Source: an uncultured Lachnospiraceae bacterium (GTDB taxonomy: Bacteria > Bacillota > Clostridia > Lachnospirales > Lachnospiraceae). Taken from it: 63,791 bases of DNA. The position numbers were made by a program, and so were the translations under genes. The DNA lies in NCBI GenBank assembly GCA_902792005.1, contig CADAXW010000004.1:1-63791 (forward strand). The letters run 5' to 3'. The notes under the pieces were generated by a model that was not told the DNA's origin, searched no databases, and saw nothing but the letters and a program-made list of their open reading frames with translations. Positions 36,044 through 44,830 of this stretch are shown one piece after another (positions within the stretch are counted from its first letter, which is position 1; each line of letters begins with the position of its first letter).

Positions 36044-36097
36044 GCGTGACAAAGGGGCTCGCCAGCGTGACAATGGGGACTGTCCCCGTTGTCACGC
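36044..36097. repeat. divergent GTGAC...GTCAC palindrome
   Basis: GCGTGACAA-t-GGGGAC and its complement form a palindrome at 36065-36097. A partial half-copy at 36044 and a GCTGGCG/CGCCAGC pair precede it. It lies between the convergent ABC-F gene and the minus-strand gene ending at 36109. Confidence 0.75.
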
Positions 36098-36108
36098 TGC
36101 ATGGTGTG

Positions 36109-37035
36109 CTATTGTGCTTCAATGGGCAGGCCGTAGAGGTATTTCAGGAAACGTTCCGCGTTCTGCTTATTCGTGTCCTGGCTGCCGGGGAAGCAGATAT
36201 AGAGCTTGGTTCCGAAGTTCAGCTTCTTTGCAAAGGCTGTATCGGAAATGTCGTAGCCGTAGAAATAGCTTTCGCCTGTGGAATCCTTGGCATCCACCTG
36301 ATGATCTCTCAGCGCCAGGATGGTATCCGGAGATATGATGGTCTCGGGATCCAGGATCATGTTGGCGTCGCTGCAGAAATCAAGGCCTGTTCGGTCGGTG
36401 ATCAGTACATCAAAGAAGTCTGAAGAACAGAGCACCGGGAACTGCGTCAGTGAATAGTCGTAAGGGTTGTTGTTATAGGTCTGCTGGGCAGTTTCCTTAT
36501 CCAGCTTGGCGGCGGTGTCCAGCTTGATGCTTCCTTCGTATGCCAGCTTTATTGCTTCGATATAATCATCAAAGTCCGTTTCAACTACGGTCTTTTCGGA
36601 TGGGACGTTGATGAAGCCGACAGACAGTACCACCGGGCGCTTGCCCATCAGGATGGAGACCACAAGAAGTGTGACCACCACGACTCCGCCTGTGATCATG
36701 ATCAGGGGAGTCTTATAATAGTAAAGAAGATAGGAAACCCGCTGCATCCGGGACATGCCTTCCATTTCCTTTTCCCGCCGCTCCTTTCGGATGGCCCGGC
36801 GTTCCTTGAAGGACATGGAGCGCATTTCCAGATTATCTTCTTTATAATCGCCTTCTTCCTTTTTCTCCGGAACGGTATCTATGATCTGACCGGCTACGGT
36901 TTTCGGCATCTGTAACGGTTCCCGGCGTGTCTCATCGGAGGCTTTTGCTCCGGAACCCTTGCTTGATGCGGAGGTGTTTGGCTTTCTGTTTTTGTTTCCT
37001 CCCTTTTTACGGGATTTTGAATTGGGGTTGGACAT
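36109..37035 (-). CDS. single-pass membrane protein of unknown function
   Basis: A 308-residue protein with a long basic, Ser/Lys/Asn-rich cytoplasmic N-terminus (1-108, including KERRAIRKERREKE), one membrane segment at 110-130, and an external domain of about 175 residues. The external part has one Cys near CSSD, another in LDFCSDANM, and a stretch ending in FLKYLYGLP; I do not recognise a family. ATG at 37035 follows GAGGT five bases upstream; an earlier ATG in frame lacks such a site. It is divergent from the sugar-transporter operon. Confidence 0.75.
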   Translation of the reverse strand: MSNPNSKSRKKGGNKNRKPNTSASSKGSGAKASDETRREPLQMPKTVAGQIIDTVPEKKEEGDYKEDNLEMRSMSFKERRAIRKERREKEMEGMSRMQRVSYLLYYYKTPLIMITGGVVVVTLLVVSILMGKRPVVLSVGFINVPSEKTVVETDFDDYIEAIKLAYEGSIKLDTAAKLDKETAQQTYNNNPYDYSLTQFPVLCSSDFFDVLITDRTGLDFCSDANMILDPETIISPDTILALRDHQVDAKDSTGESYFYGYDISDTAFAKKLNFGTKLYICFPGSQDTNKQNAERFLKYLYGLPIEAQ

Positions 37036-37145
37036 GATGTAACCTCGAATTACTGAAAGATGAACCCATTTTAACACAAGTGAGTTCGAATTGTAATACT
37101 TTTGTCAAATCTGTACAAAAAAACCGGAATATCAGAAAAAAACAG

Positions 37146-37174
37146 TTGCAATATTGTTTAATATGTCCTATAAT
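37146..37174 (+). promoter_or_regulatory. promoter of the sugar ABC operon
   Basis: TTGCAA (37146-37151), 17 bases, TATAAT (37169-37174). It leaves a leader of about 225 bases before the GTG start. Confidence 0.8.
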
Positions 37175-37180
37175 GTCGAT

Positions 37181-37406
37181 ATGTCGCAGGAGACTGCGAT
37201 AAATACTATTTTAATTCGTGTGCCTATTTCAATAATATTGAGGCAACACGAAATGACTTTTCTTATGAAGCGTTGGAACGGTCCGACTTCGTTTTGAAGA
37301 TCGGAGTTAAGTATCTCGGGTGCTTGATGATGTACGGAAAAGCGTGGTAGAACCGGGAAAACACAGATTGAGAGAGGTCAAAAACACTTTAAAGGAGGGT
37401 TTTTTT
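37181..37406 (+). ncRNA. structured 5' leader of the sugar ABC operon
   Basis: The transcribed leader has three visible hairpins: CGCAG/CTGCG (about 37185-37198); a long one with arms TTCGTGT (37215-37221) and ACACGAA (37246-37252) and an inner TCAAT/ATTGA; and TCCGA-c-TTC paired to GAA-ga-TCGGA (37282-37305). About 95 unassigned bases follow, ending in AAAGGAGGG. No ORF with a ribosome site is seen in it. It could be a regulatory RNA or simply a stabilising leader. Confidence 0.5.
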
Positions 37407-38870
37407 GTGAAGAAGTTCAAAAAGGCACTTGCCCTTTCTCTCACACTGGCTATGGGACTTTCCATGGTAGCTTGTGGTGACAAGAAGGACAGCACAACAG
37501 CAGCAAGCGGCGACACAACCGCTAAGACAGAGGCTGGTACACAGGCACCGGCAACAGAGGCTAAGACAGAGGCTGGTTCTACAGCAGCTGCTACAGAGGC
37601 TAAGACAGAGGCTCCTGCTACAACAGGAATCGCTAAGCCGGACGTATCTGGTTGGGATGACTCCAAGAAGATCTATGCTTATTCTTGGGATGATGACTTC
37701 CAGAAGAAGCTGAACGTAGTTCTCGAGGCTAATCCGGAGCTGCAGCCGTACGTTGAGTACATCAACCTCGGTGTTGCATCTGAGGAGTCTCTTGAGCTGA
37801 TCGACGCAGCTTTCAAGTCTGACAAGTATCCGTCACTGATCCCGGCTGATATCGGATCTGCTAAGTATTGGACAGAGGATGATGAGAAGACTCTTGACCT
37901 CAAGAGCATCGGATTCACAGACGATATGTTCGCAAATACTTATCAGTATGCTAAGGATTTCGCTAACTACAACGGCGAGATCAAGGCTGTTACATGGCAG
38001 TCTACAGCTGGTTCTGTATTCTACAACAGAGCTATCGCTAAGGATGTATTCGGAACAGATGAGCCGGATGCAATCCAGGAGAAGCTTAAGGATTGGGATT
38101 CCTTCTTCAAAGCAGCTGATGAGCTGAAGGCAAAGGGATACAAGATCGTTTCCGGACCGAAGGATGTTTACTATGCAATCATCAACGCTCATACAGATCA
38201 GTGGGTATCTGTAGCTGAGGATGGTACAGAGACATTCAAGCCGGATGCAACTATTACTACTTACATCGAGACAGCTAAGAAGCTGGCTGACGGTGGTTAC
38301 ACCAACAGCACAGAGATGTGGGATGGTAAGTGGGCAGAGTCCATGAAGGATGGCGGAGACGTATTCTGCTACTTCGCTTGCCCGTGGATGATCGGCGTAT
38401 TCCAGGGTAACGGCGCTACAGATGGTTCTTGGGGCGCTTGCGTTGGTCCTCAGGCTTACTACTGGGGCGGTACCTACGTATCTGTAGGTAAGGATACTCC
38501 GAATCCGGAGCTTGCTGCATACATCTGCTACGAGCTGGCATGCGATCCTGAGATCGGTGTTCAGATCACAAACAAGACAGGTGATGCTGTTTCTAACAGT
38601 GCTGCAAACGACAGACTTGTTGGTGGCGAGATCGCTGCTGACAACAATGGTGTTAAGTTCCTTGGCGGACAGAACCCCTATGGTACATGGGCTGAGGCTG
38701 CTAAGAACATTCAGCAGGGCGCTGTAACATACCAGGATAAGAACTATGAGAAGTTCATCTCTGATGCAGCTAACGGCTACATCGCTGGTACATACAAGAG
38801 CGTTGATGAGTGCCTCGATTACATCAAGAATCAGTCCAAGACTGAGCTTGGTATCGCAGCAGCTGAGTAA
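37407..38870 (+). CDS. sugar ABC transporter substrate-binding lipoprotein
   Basis: A 487-residue family 1 solute-binding protein. It begins with a lipoprotein signal peptide ending SMVAC (lipid-linked Cys23), followed by a Thr/Glu/Ala linker with repeated TEAKTEAG-like units. The bilobed binding domain includes MKDGGDVFCYFACPWMIG. GTG at 37407 sits seven bases after AAAGGAGGG. Two permease genes follow; the sugar is unknown. Codon choice is strongly biased to a few codons (GCT, ACA, AAG), suggesting very high expression. Confidence 0.93.
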   Translation: MKKFKKALALSLTLAMGLSMVACGDKKDSTTAASGDTTAKTEAGTQAPATEAKTEAGSTAAATEAKTEAPATTGIAKPDVSGWDDSKKIYAYSWDDDFQKKLNVVLEANPELQPYVEYINLGVASEESLELIDAAFKSDKYPSLIPADIGSAKYWTEDDEKTLDLKSIGFTDDMFANTYQYAKDFANYNGEIKAVTWQSTAGSVFYNRAIAKDVFGTDEPDAIQEKLKDWDSFFKAADELKAKGYKIVSGPKDVYYAIINAHTDQWVSVAEDGTETFKPDATITTYIETAKKLADGGYTNSTEMWDGKWAESMKDGGDVFCYFACPWMIGVFQGNGATDGSWGACVGPQAYYWGGTYVSVGKDTPNPELAAYICYELACDPEIGVQITNKTGDAVSNSAANDRLVGGEIAADNNGVKFLGGQNPYGTWAEAAKNIQQGAVTYQDKNYEKFISDAANGYIAGTYKSVDECLDYIKNQSKTELGIAAAE

Positions 38871-38911
38871 GTCAACCAAAATCGTTTATCTAAATAATTG
38901 GTAAACACATG

Positions 38912-38942
38912 CACGCATCAGCACACGATGTGCTGGTGCGTG
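38912..38942 (+). promoter_or_regulatory. intercistronic hairpin after the binding-protein gene
   Basis: A 14-bp stem (one G-U) around a CGA loop between the binding-protein and first permease genes, without a T-run. Such hairpins usually protect the upstream mRNA and let the binding protein be made in excess, as after malE. Confidence 0.75.
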
Positions 38943-38981
38943 TCTTAATGAAAAAACAAAAAAAAGGGAGGAGGTTATCAA

Positions 38982-39926
38982 TTGAAAAAGCATAAGACAG
39001 TTGAACACGGTAAATACGGACTTCTTTTCATCGTTCCGTTCTTCCTCGTGTTCTTTGTATTTCAATTGTATCCGCTGCTTTACACCTTCTATAATTCCCT
39101 GATTTTCTCGGCAAAGAATGGCCGAAAGTTGATTGAGGAGACCGGTTTTGGAAACTTCACGCATTATGTTTTCGGACAGGATGGTGATGGTGAAATCTGG
39201 AAGGCGTTGGGAGTTACAGCAGTTCTTTGGATTTTGAACTTTATCCCGCAGATTCTGCTTGCATTGTTGCTTGCAGCATGGTTCACAGATGTTAGATATC
39301 ATCTGAAAGGAACCGGCGCATATAAAGTTATCATGTACATGCCGAACATTATTACCGCTGCAACAATCGCCGTTCTTTTCTACAGTTTGTTTGAAACGAA
39401 TGGTCCATTTACGACCATCCTACGAAACTGGGGACTAGCGACGGACAACGGTATCCTACGATCCGGTTGGGCATCACTGATCATTATCGCGTTCATTCAG
39501 TTCTGGATGTGGTATGGTAATACCATGATCGTCCTCACTGCAGGTATTCTGGGTATCAACCCGGCTCTGTATGAGGCTGCGATGGTTGATGGTGCAAGTT
39601 CTAAGCAGCAGTTCTTCAAGATTACTCTGCCGCTTTTGAAGCCGATCCTGCAGTATACTCTGGTAACATCCGCTATCGGTGGTCTGCAGATGTTCGATAT
39701 CCCGCAGCTGTTTAACGATGGTGGACCGATCGTTAAGCTCGGAGGCGGAACATCTATTAACTCCACGACGACCGTTATGATGCTGATCAAGAAGTATACA
39801 ACTGCCGGCTCAACACAGAACATGGGCCGTGCGGCAGCCTATTCAATCGTACTTTTCGTTGTAACCATGGCAGTAAGTCTTGTCTTCTACAAGGTTACAC
39901 AGGAAAAATCTAAGGACGGGAGGTAG
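38982..39926 (+). CDS. sugar ABC permease, MalF/UgpA type
   Basis: A 314-residue inner-membrane protein with about six segments. The EAA loop that contacts the ATPase reads EAAMVDGASSKQQFFKITLP. The start is TTG at 38982, seven bases after GGGAGGAGG; no better ATG exists. It follows the binding protein by 111 bases with a stabilising hairpin between, and precedes the second permease by 8 bases. Confidence 0.93.
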   Translation: MKKHKTVEHGKYGLLFIVPFFLVFFVFQLYPLLYTFYNSLIFSAKNGRKLIEETGFGNFTHYVFGQDGDGEIWKALGVTAVLWILNFIPQILLALLLAAWFTDVRYHLKGTGAYKVIMYMPNIITAATIAVLFYSLFETNGPFTTILRNWGLATDNGILRSGWASLIIIAFIQFWMWYGNTMIVLTAGILGINPALYEAAMVDGASSKQQFFKITLPLLKPILQYTLVTSAIGGLQMFDIPQLFNDGGPIVKLGGGTSINSTTTVMMLIKKYTTAGSTQNMGRAAAYSIVLFVVTMAVSLVFYKVTQEKSKDGR

Positions 39927-39934
39927 GTGAACGT

Positions 39935-40795
39935 ATGGATCAGGAAATTAAAGGTTTAAACCACAGAAAAGTAGGACGTTATATCGTCTGTATCATACTC
40001 TGTTTTATTTCGATCTTTCCGTTCTACGTACTGATCGTTAACTCCACTCTTAAGTCCAGTGATATTACATCCGGACTGAAGGTTATCCCCGGTGGTGAGT
40101 TCTTCACCAACTTCAAGGGACTTCTGGAAAGTGGTGCTAAGACCAGTGGTGTGAACGTGCTTCAGGCTATGCTGAACTCTCTGATCATAACCGTACCGGC
40201 TACGATCCTGCAGATCTATTTCGGATCTCTGACAGCATACGCTGTAACAGCATACAATTTCAAGGGTAAGAAGTTTATTTGGGCTTTCATTTACGCTATC
40301 ATGATGATCCCGACACAGGTATCTATCGTAGGTTTCGTAAATATCTGCCAGTTGACAGGACTGTACGGCACATTCTGGCCGATGATCATCCCGGCAATTG
40401 CAGCTCCGACCACTGTTTACTTCATGAAGCAGTACATGGAGACCGGTCTCTCACTTGAGATCGTTGAGGCAGCCCGAATCGACGGTTCTTCCGAGTTTGC
40501 AACATTTAACAGAATCGTTCTTCCGCTTTTGAAGCCGGCTATGGCTACACAGGCGATCTTCGGTTTCGTTGGAAGCTGGAACAACCTGTATACACCTTCT
40601 ATCATCCTTGCAACTGAGCGTAGCAAGCAGACCATGCCTATGTATGTGTCTTCTCTGAAGGCTAATGATAAGGATCGTGACTGGGGTCTTATCTATTGCG
40701 GACTCTTTACAACAGTTATCCCGCTCCTTGTTATGTACTTCTTCCTTTCGAAGTACATTATCGCCGGTGTAGCGCTTGGTGGTGTAAAGGAATAA
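39935..40795 (+). CDS. sugar ABC permease, MalG/UgpE type
   Basis: A 286-residue membrane protein with six predicted segments. The EAA loop is EAARIDGSSEFATFNRIVLP. The ATG follows GGGAGGTAG. The operon has no ATPase gene, so it must use a shared MsmX/UgpC-like ATPase encoded elsewhere, which is common in Firmicutes CUT1 systems. A terminator-like structure follows. Confidence 0.93.
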   Translation: MDQEIKGLNHRKVGRYIVCIILCFISIFPFYVLIVNSTLKSSDITSGLKVIPGGEFFTNFKGLLESGAKTSGVNVLQAMLNSLIITVPATILQIYFGSLTAYAVTAYNFKGKKFIWAFIYAIMMIPTQVSIVGFVNICQLTGLYGTFWPMIIPAIAAPTTVYFMKQYMETGLSLEIVEAARIDGSSEFATFNRIVLPLLKPAMATQAIFGFVGSWNNLYTPSIILATERSKQTMPMYVSSLKANDKDRDWGLIYCGLFTTVIPLLVMYFFLSKYIIAGVALGGVKE

Positions 40796-40813
40796 TCAGA
40801 GTAAATATAAGAC

Positions 40814-40844
40814 AAAATCTACCTTGCGTAGCAGGTAGGGTTTT
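40814..40844 (+). terminator. hairpin ending the sugar ABC operon
   Basis: AAAATCTACCT and AGGTAGGGTTTT pair with two G-U pairs and one bulge; the final TTTT is short. The following promoter overlaps it. Confidence 0.5.
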
Positions 40845-40852
40845 GGTATAAT
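40824..40852 (+). promoter_or_regulatory. promoter upstream of the YesL gene
   Basis: TTGCGT (40824-40829), 17 bases, TATAAT (40847-40852) with TGG before it. It overlaps the upstream terminator hairpin and lies just before another terminator. Confidence 0.6.
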
Positions 40853-40861
40853 TACTTCGAT

Positions 40862-40903
40862 AAAGCAGAGACGAAAGAATAAGTCTTACGTCTCTGCTTT
40901 TTT
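40862..40903 (+). terminator. strong intrinsic terminator or attenuator before the YesL gene
   Basis: AAAGCAGAGACG (40862-40873) and CGTCTCTGCTTT (40889-40900) form a perfect stem, with an inner AAGA/TCTT pair, followed by a T-run. It stands about 30 bases before the next start codon and directly after a promoter. Confidence 0.85.
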
Positions 40904-40933
40904 AAGGGCAATTGAAAGCGAGGAGTAGATCTC

Positions 40934-41770
40934 ATGTCAGACAATGAGCGAGGCAGTGGAAGGCAAAGAGAATGGAAACTGAAAAAAGGACTGGATGCAT
41001 TTGGCAATATCTTCGGAATCAATGTTTGCTTTGTGATCGGATGCCTTCCGGTGATCACGGTTGGAGCGTCTCTGGCGGCGGCATATGCCATGAGTATCCG
41101 GCTTCAGGAGAATGAAGAGGAAACCGTTCTCCGTGGCTTTATTCACGAGTTCAAGCGCAGTTTCAAGCAGGCGACCATCGCGTGGATCGGTGTGCTTGTG
41201 GTGGCTGCGGTACTGGTGGCTGAGTGGATCCTGGTAAATACGCAGACGGGTGCGATCTCCATATTCTATACCATCGTATTTTATCTGGAGCTTCTTTTCT
41301 CTGCTTTGGCATTGGCTTATCTGTTCCCGTTGATCGCCCGATTTAAGACGACAGCAAAACAGGCGGCAAAGAACTCGATTCTGCTGTCTGTAGGATATAT
41401 CTTCAGTTTTATTAAGATCACAGTTGCGTGGGTTGCTCCCATCGCGCTTTCGATCATTTATCCGATCATCTTCCTGCACACCTGGTATCTGTGGCTTCTG
41501 GTCTTTTTCGGAGCTATCATTTGGGGTACCTCGCATACGGTTCGTTATGTCATCGGACAGAATGAAGAGGCTCTGAAGAATACGGAAGAGGAGCTTGCTG
41601 AGGAGGAACGGAAGAAGGAGGAAGCAGAGCGCTTAAAGGAAGAGGGACGCGAGATCCTGAAGCAGGAGGAAGCGAAGCGTCTGGAACGCGCTGCGGCGAA
41701 GGCCGAGGAAGAAGCTGAGGAAGTGGCCGAGGAAGCCGAAGAAACGGAAGAGACTGCGAAACCAGAATAA
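40934..41770 (+). CDS. YesL-family (DUF624) membrane protein
   Basis: A 278-residue protein of the YesL/DUF624 family, typically encoded beside CUT1 sugar transporters. FGNIFGINVCFVIGCLPVITVGAS is the family opening, here split over the first membrane segment; five segments end near residue 200. The last about 75 residues are a charged Glu/Ala/Lys helix, unusual for the family. The ATG follows GCGAGGAGT. A promoter and a terminator lie just upstream, so it may be expressed separately from the transporter. Function unknown. Confidence 0.85.
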   Translation: MSDNERGSGRQREWKLKKGLDAFGNIFGINVCFVIGCLPVITVGASLAAAYAMSIRLQENEEETVLRGFIHEFKRSFKQATIAWIGVLVVAAVLVAEWILVNTQTGAISIFYTIVFYLELLFSALALAYLFPLIARFKTTAKQAAKNSILLSVGYIFSFIKITVAWVAPIALSIIYPIIFLHTWYLWLLVFFGAIIWGTSHTVRYVIGQNEEALKNTEEELAEEERKKEEAERLKEEGREILKQEEAKRLERAAAKAEEEAEEVAEEAEETEETAKPE

Positions 41771-41797
41771 ACAGAAATCTAAATAATTCCGGAACGG

Positions 41798-41835
41798 AAA
41801 ACGGGAACGCTACATTTGCACGTTCCCGTTTTTAT
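41798..41835 (+). terminator. terminator after the YesL gene
   Basis: AAACGGGAACG and CGTTCCCGTTT pair perfectly around 11 bases and are followed by a T-run. Confidence 0.9.
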
Positions 41836-41940
41836 TGTTTGAAAAAAAGTAGTATTTCGATTCATGTAGTATAAATAATATAGAGAGCTTTTTTTGATCG
41901 GAATCGGAACTGGGTGTTACTTTCGGATAGGAGGCTTTGG

Positions 41941-42948
41941 ATGACCATACGGGAGCAGTTTGAGAAGGAAGAGCATGAGAGACTGTGTGACTTCGCTGCG
42001 TTCAGCGATGAGTCGCGGGGACGTGAGAGACCTGAGGTGGAAAGTGATATCCGGACGGTGTTTCAGAGAGACCGGGACAGGATCATTCATTGCAAGTCCT
42101 TTCGAAGACTGAAGCATAAAACCCAGGTGTTCTTATCACCCTACGGGGATCATTACAGAACGCGCCTGACGCATACGCTGGAGGTTTCCCAGATCGCACG
42201 GACCATAGCAAAGGCGGTCAGGGCAAATGAGGACCTTACCGAGGCCATCGCCCTTGGTCATGATCTCGGGCATACACCCTTTGGCCATGCCGGAGAGAGA
42301 GCGCTCTCAGCCGCTCTGGGGCGTCCGTTTCTCCATAGCGAGCAGAGCGTCCGCGTGGCAGAGCGTCTGGAGAAGAACGGGAAAGGTCTGAATCTGACCT
42401 GGGAGGTCCGCGATGGCTTCAGAAACCACAGGACCAGCGCAAAGCCGGCGACACTGGAGGGGGATATCGTTCGTGTATCCGATAAGATCGCATATATCAA
42501 CCATGATATAGATGACGGCATCCGGGCAGGGCTGATGAGTGAGGATTTCCTGCCTGCAGAGTGTACCGATATCCTGGGGCATAATACCCGGGACAGGATC
42601 AATACCATTATTCTTGACACAGTAGAGAATACCATCGGCAAGCCCCGGGTGGCCATGTCACAGCCCGTGGAGACGGCGCTGCTCCGGCTCAGAACATTTA
42701 TGTTCAATGAGCTTTACCGGAACCCTGTGGCGAAGGGCGAGGAAGGGAAGGCGGAGGAGATCGTGAAAATGCTTTTCCGTTATTATATGGACCATGCGGA
42801 CCAGCTTCCGGCGGAGTATCTGACCATGATGGAAGAGGGCGATCCGCAGGACGTTGTGGTCTGTGATTATATCGCCGGCATGACGGACAATTATGCAGTT
42901 ATGAAATTCCAGGAGGTGTTTTTACCCCATTCCTGGCAGAAAATGTAG
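41941..42948 (+). CDS. dgt: deoxyguanosinetriphosphate triphosphohydrolase-like HD protein
   Basis: A 335-residue HD-superfamily dNTPase of the short form. Motifs are RLTHTLEVSQIAR, AIALGHDLGHTPFGHAGE and the later Asp in KIAYINHDIDDG. It would hydrolyse dGTP or other dNTPs to the nucleoside and triphosphate and so adjust dNTP pools. AGGAGG at about 41930 sets the ATG. It stands at the head of dnaG-rpoD, as in many Clostridia. The upstream region has AT-rich -10-like words but no convincing -35. Confidence 0.9.
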   Translation: MTIREQFEKEEHERLCDFAAFSDESRGRERPEVESDIRTVFQRDRDRIIHCKSFRRLKHKTQVFLSPYGDHYRTRLTHTLEVSQIARTIAKAVRANEDLTEAIALGHDLGHTPFGHAGERALSAALGRPFLHSEQSVRVAERLEKNGKGLNLTWEVRDGFRNHRTSAKPATLEGDIVRVSDKIAYINHDIDDGIRAGLMSEDFLPAECTDILGHNTRDRINTIILDTVENTIGKPRVAMSQPVETALLRLRTFMFNELYRNPVAKGEEGKAEEIVKMLFRYYMDHADQLPAEYLTMMEEGDPQDVVVCDYIAGMTDNYAVMKFQEVFLPHSWQKM

Positions 42949-42960
42949 TTGAGTAAACCT

Positions 42961-42980
42961 TATAAAGAAATATAAAGAAA
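42961..42980 (+). repeat. 10-bp duplication between dgt and dnaG
   Basis: TATAAAGAAA occurs twice in tandem in the 50-base dgt-dnaG spacer. Confidence 0.8.
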
Positions 42981-42998
42981 GTAGAAAAGAGGGATAAC

Positions 42999-44798
42999 AT
43001 GTATTACCCCGAAGAGGTGATCGAGGAGGTCCGTGCCCGAAATGATATCGTGGACGTGATCTCTTCCTATGTGGGACTGAAACGCGTAGGAAGCAATTTT
43101 ACCTGCTGCTGTCCTTTTCATAGTGAGAAAACCCCCTCCTTTTCTGTCAGCAGGCAGAAGCAGATGTTTTACTGCTTCGGTTGTCATGAAGGCGGAAATG
43201 TATTCAGCTTCATTATGAAATATGAGCACTTTACATTTCCGGAAGCCTTGAAATATCTGGCGGAACGGGTGGGATACTCTCTGCCGGAGGTGGAGCCTTC
43301 GGAGGAGGAAAAGAAAAGAGCAAACCGAAAACAGCAGCTAAGGGATGTGAATAACGCAGCAGCTGCGTACTTCCATTATATCCTGACGAAAACAGAACGT
43401 GGAAAGCTGGGATACGCGTATTTTACGGAAAAGCGTGGTTTTACGGATAAGACCATTGCGGAGTTCGGCCTTGGATTTGCGGATATTTATTCCGATGATC
43501 TGTACAAGTATCTGAAGAAGCGTGGCTTCTCGGACCAGGTCATGCGGGATGCCGGGCTGGTGGATTTTGACGAACGTCAGGGTCCCCATGATAAGTTCTG
43601 GAATCGGGTGATGGTCCCGATCCTGGATATGAATTCGAAATGTATCGCCTTCGGCGGACGTGTTCTGGGAGATGCAAAACCCAAATATCTGAATACCAGG
43701 GAGACAGAGCTCTTTGATAAGAGCCATAATCTGTTTGCCCTGTACCGTGCAAAGCGGAGCAAACGCCGGGGCATGATCCTGTGCGAGGGATATATGGATG
43801 TCATCACCCAGCATCAGGCAGGGTTTGATAATGCCATAGCATCGCTGGGAACCGCATTTACGCCCGGACAGGCCGCGCTGATCAAGCGGTATACCAAGGA
43901 GGTTTACCTGGCCTATGACAGTGACGCGGCGGGAACCAAAGCGGCGCTGAAGGCCATTAAGATCCTTCGGGATCATGACATCCAGCAGCGGGTCGTTGAC
44001 CTGTCACCCCATAAGGATCCGGATGAGTTTCTGTCGGCTGAAGGACCGGACGCCTATGAGGACAGGCTTCGGAATGCGATCTCCGGTCGGATGTTTGAGA
44101 TCCGCCGGGCCGCCGGAGAATACCGACTTGGTGATCCGGAGGAAAAAACGGCATTTATCCATGCGGTGGCAAGGATCATCGCAGGATCCCCGGATGTGGC
44201 GGCAAGGGCCAGCTACATTGAGACGGTGGCCGGAGAGTATGGGCTGCCGCCCGAGATCCTTCAGCAGGAGGTGAGCCGGATCGGCCTTTCCGGGCTGGAT
44301 ACGCAGACTTCATCGGAGGAAGGGGACTCGGAGAATGAGGGAGTCCCATACAGAAGTCCGGATACCGGCCAAAGCCGGAAGTACCGCGATACGGAGCTGA
44401 AGGAGGACCGGGCGGAGACGCGTCTGCTCACCTGGATGGTCAATCGTCCGGAGTTATTTAAAACACTTGCGCCCCACATTTCCGAGGAGGATTTTACAGG
44501 CAGGACACGCGAGGTTGCAGAACAGCTGTTCCGACAGTATAAAGAGACCGGAAATGTGAATCCGGCCGCACTTCTGAACCGATATGAGGAGTCAGAGGAT
44601 CAGAGGGTGATCGCAGGGATCATGTCCAATGAGCTTCCCTTTGAAGCAGATGCAGATTCCGCCGGGAAGGCTCTTACAGAGCTGGTCCGGAAGGTGAAGC
44701 TGAAGGCGGTGGATGAAAAGCTGAGAGCCGGGGAAGGCAGTGCCATTGAACTGGCCCGAAAGAAAAAAGAAATTCAAAGAATAGTGATACATGTGTAA
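42999..44798 (+). CDS. dnaG: DNA primase
   Basis: A 599-residue primase that lays RNA primers for DNA replication. The N-terminal CHC2-type zinc ribbon has CPFHSEKT and FYCFGCHEGGN. The TOPRIM catalytic centre has LCEGYMDV and AYDSDAAG. A helicase-binding C-terminal region (about 440-599) completes the usual length. The ATG follows AGAGGG. The stop lies within a 10-bp repeat unit shared with the rpoD leader. Confidence 0.96.
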   Translation: MYYPEEVIEEVRARNDIVDVISSYVGLKRVGSNFTCCCPFHSEKTPSFSVSRQKQMFYCFGCHEGGNVFSFIMKYEHFTFPEALKYLAERVGYSLPEVEPSEEEKKRANRKQQLRDVNNAAAAYFHYILTKTERGKLGYAYFTEKRGFTDKTIAEFGLGFADIYSDDLYKYLKKRGFSDQVMRDAGLVDFDERQGPHDKFWNRVMVPILDMNSKCIAFGGRVLGDAKPKYLNTRETELFDKSHNLFALYRAKRSKRRGMILCEGYMDVITQHQAGFDNAIASLGTAFTPGQAALIKRYTKEVYLAYDSDAAGTKAALKAIKILRDHDIQQRVVDLSPHKDPDEFLSAEGPDAYEDRLRNAISGRMFEIRRAAGEYRLGDPEEKTAFIHAVARIIAGSPDVAARASYIETVAGEYGLPPEILQQEVSRIGLSGLDTQTSSEEGDSENEGVPYRSPDTGQSRKYRDTELKEDRAETRLLTWMVNRPELFKTLAPHISEEDFTGRTREVAEQLFRQYKETGNVNPAALLNRYEESEDQRVIAGIMSNELPFEADADSAGKALTELVRKVKLKAVDEKLRAGEGSAIELARKKKEIQRIVIHV

Positions 44799-44820
44799 AG
44801 ATGTGTAAAGATGTATAAAG
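44791..44820 (+). repeat. 10-bp triplicate over the dnaG stop codon
   Basis: ATGTGTAAAG, ATGTGTAAAG, ATGTATAAAG in exact tandem; the first unit contains the dnaG stop TAA. The rpoD ribosome site starts where the array ends. Confidence 0.9.
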
Positions 44821-44830
44821 GAGAGAGAGC

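Noticed and set aside
37270-37360. A partial resemblance to 5S rRNA (GAGTTAAG followed by a GATGAT stretch) in the sugar-operon leader
   Set aside because: The pairing pattern of 5S helices II-V is not met: the region just upstream forms a simple hairpin with a five-base loop instead of the 5S loop C.
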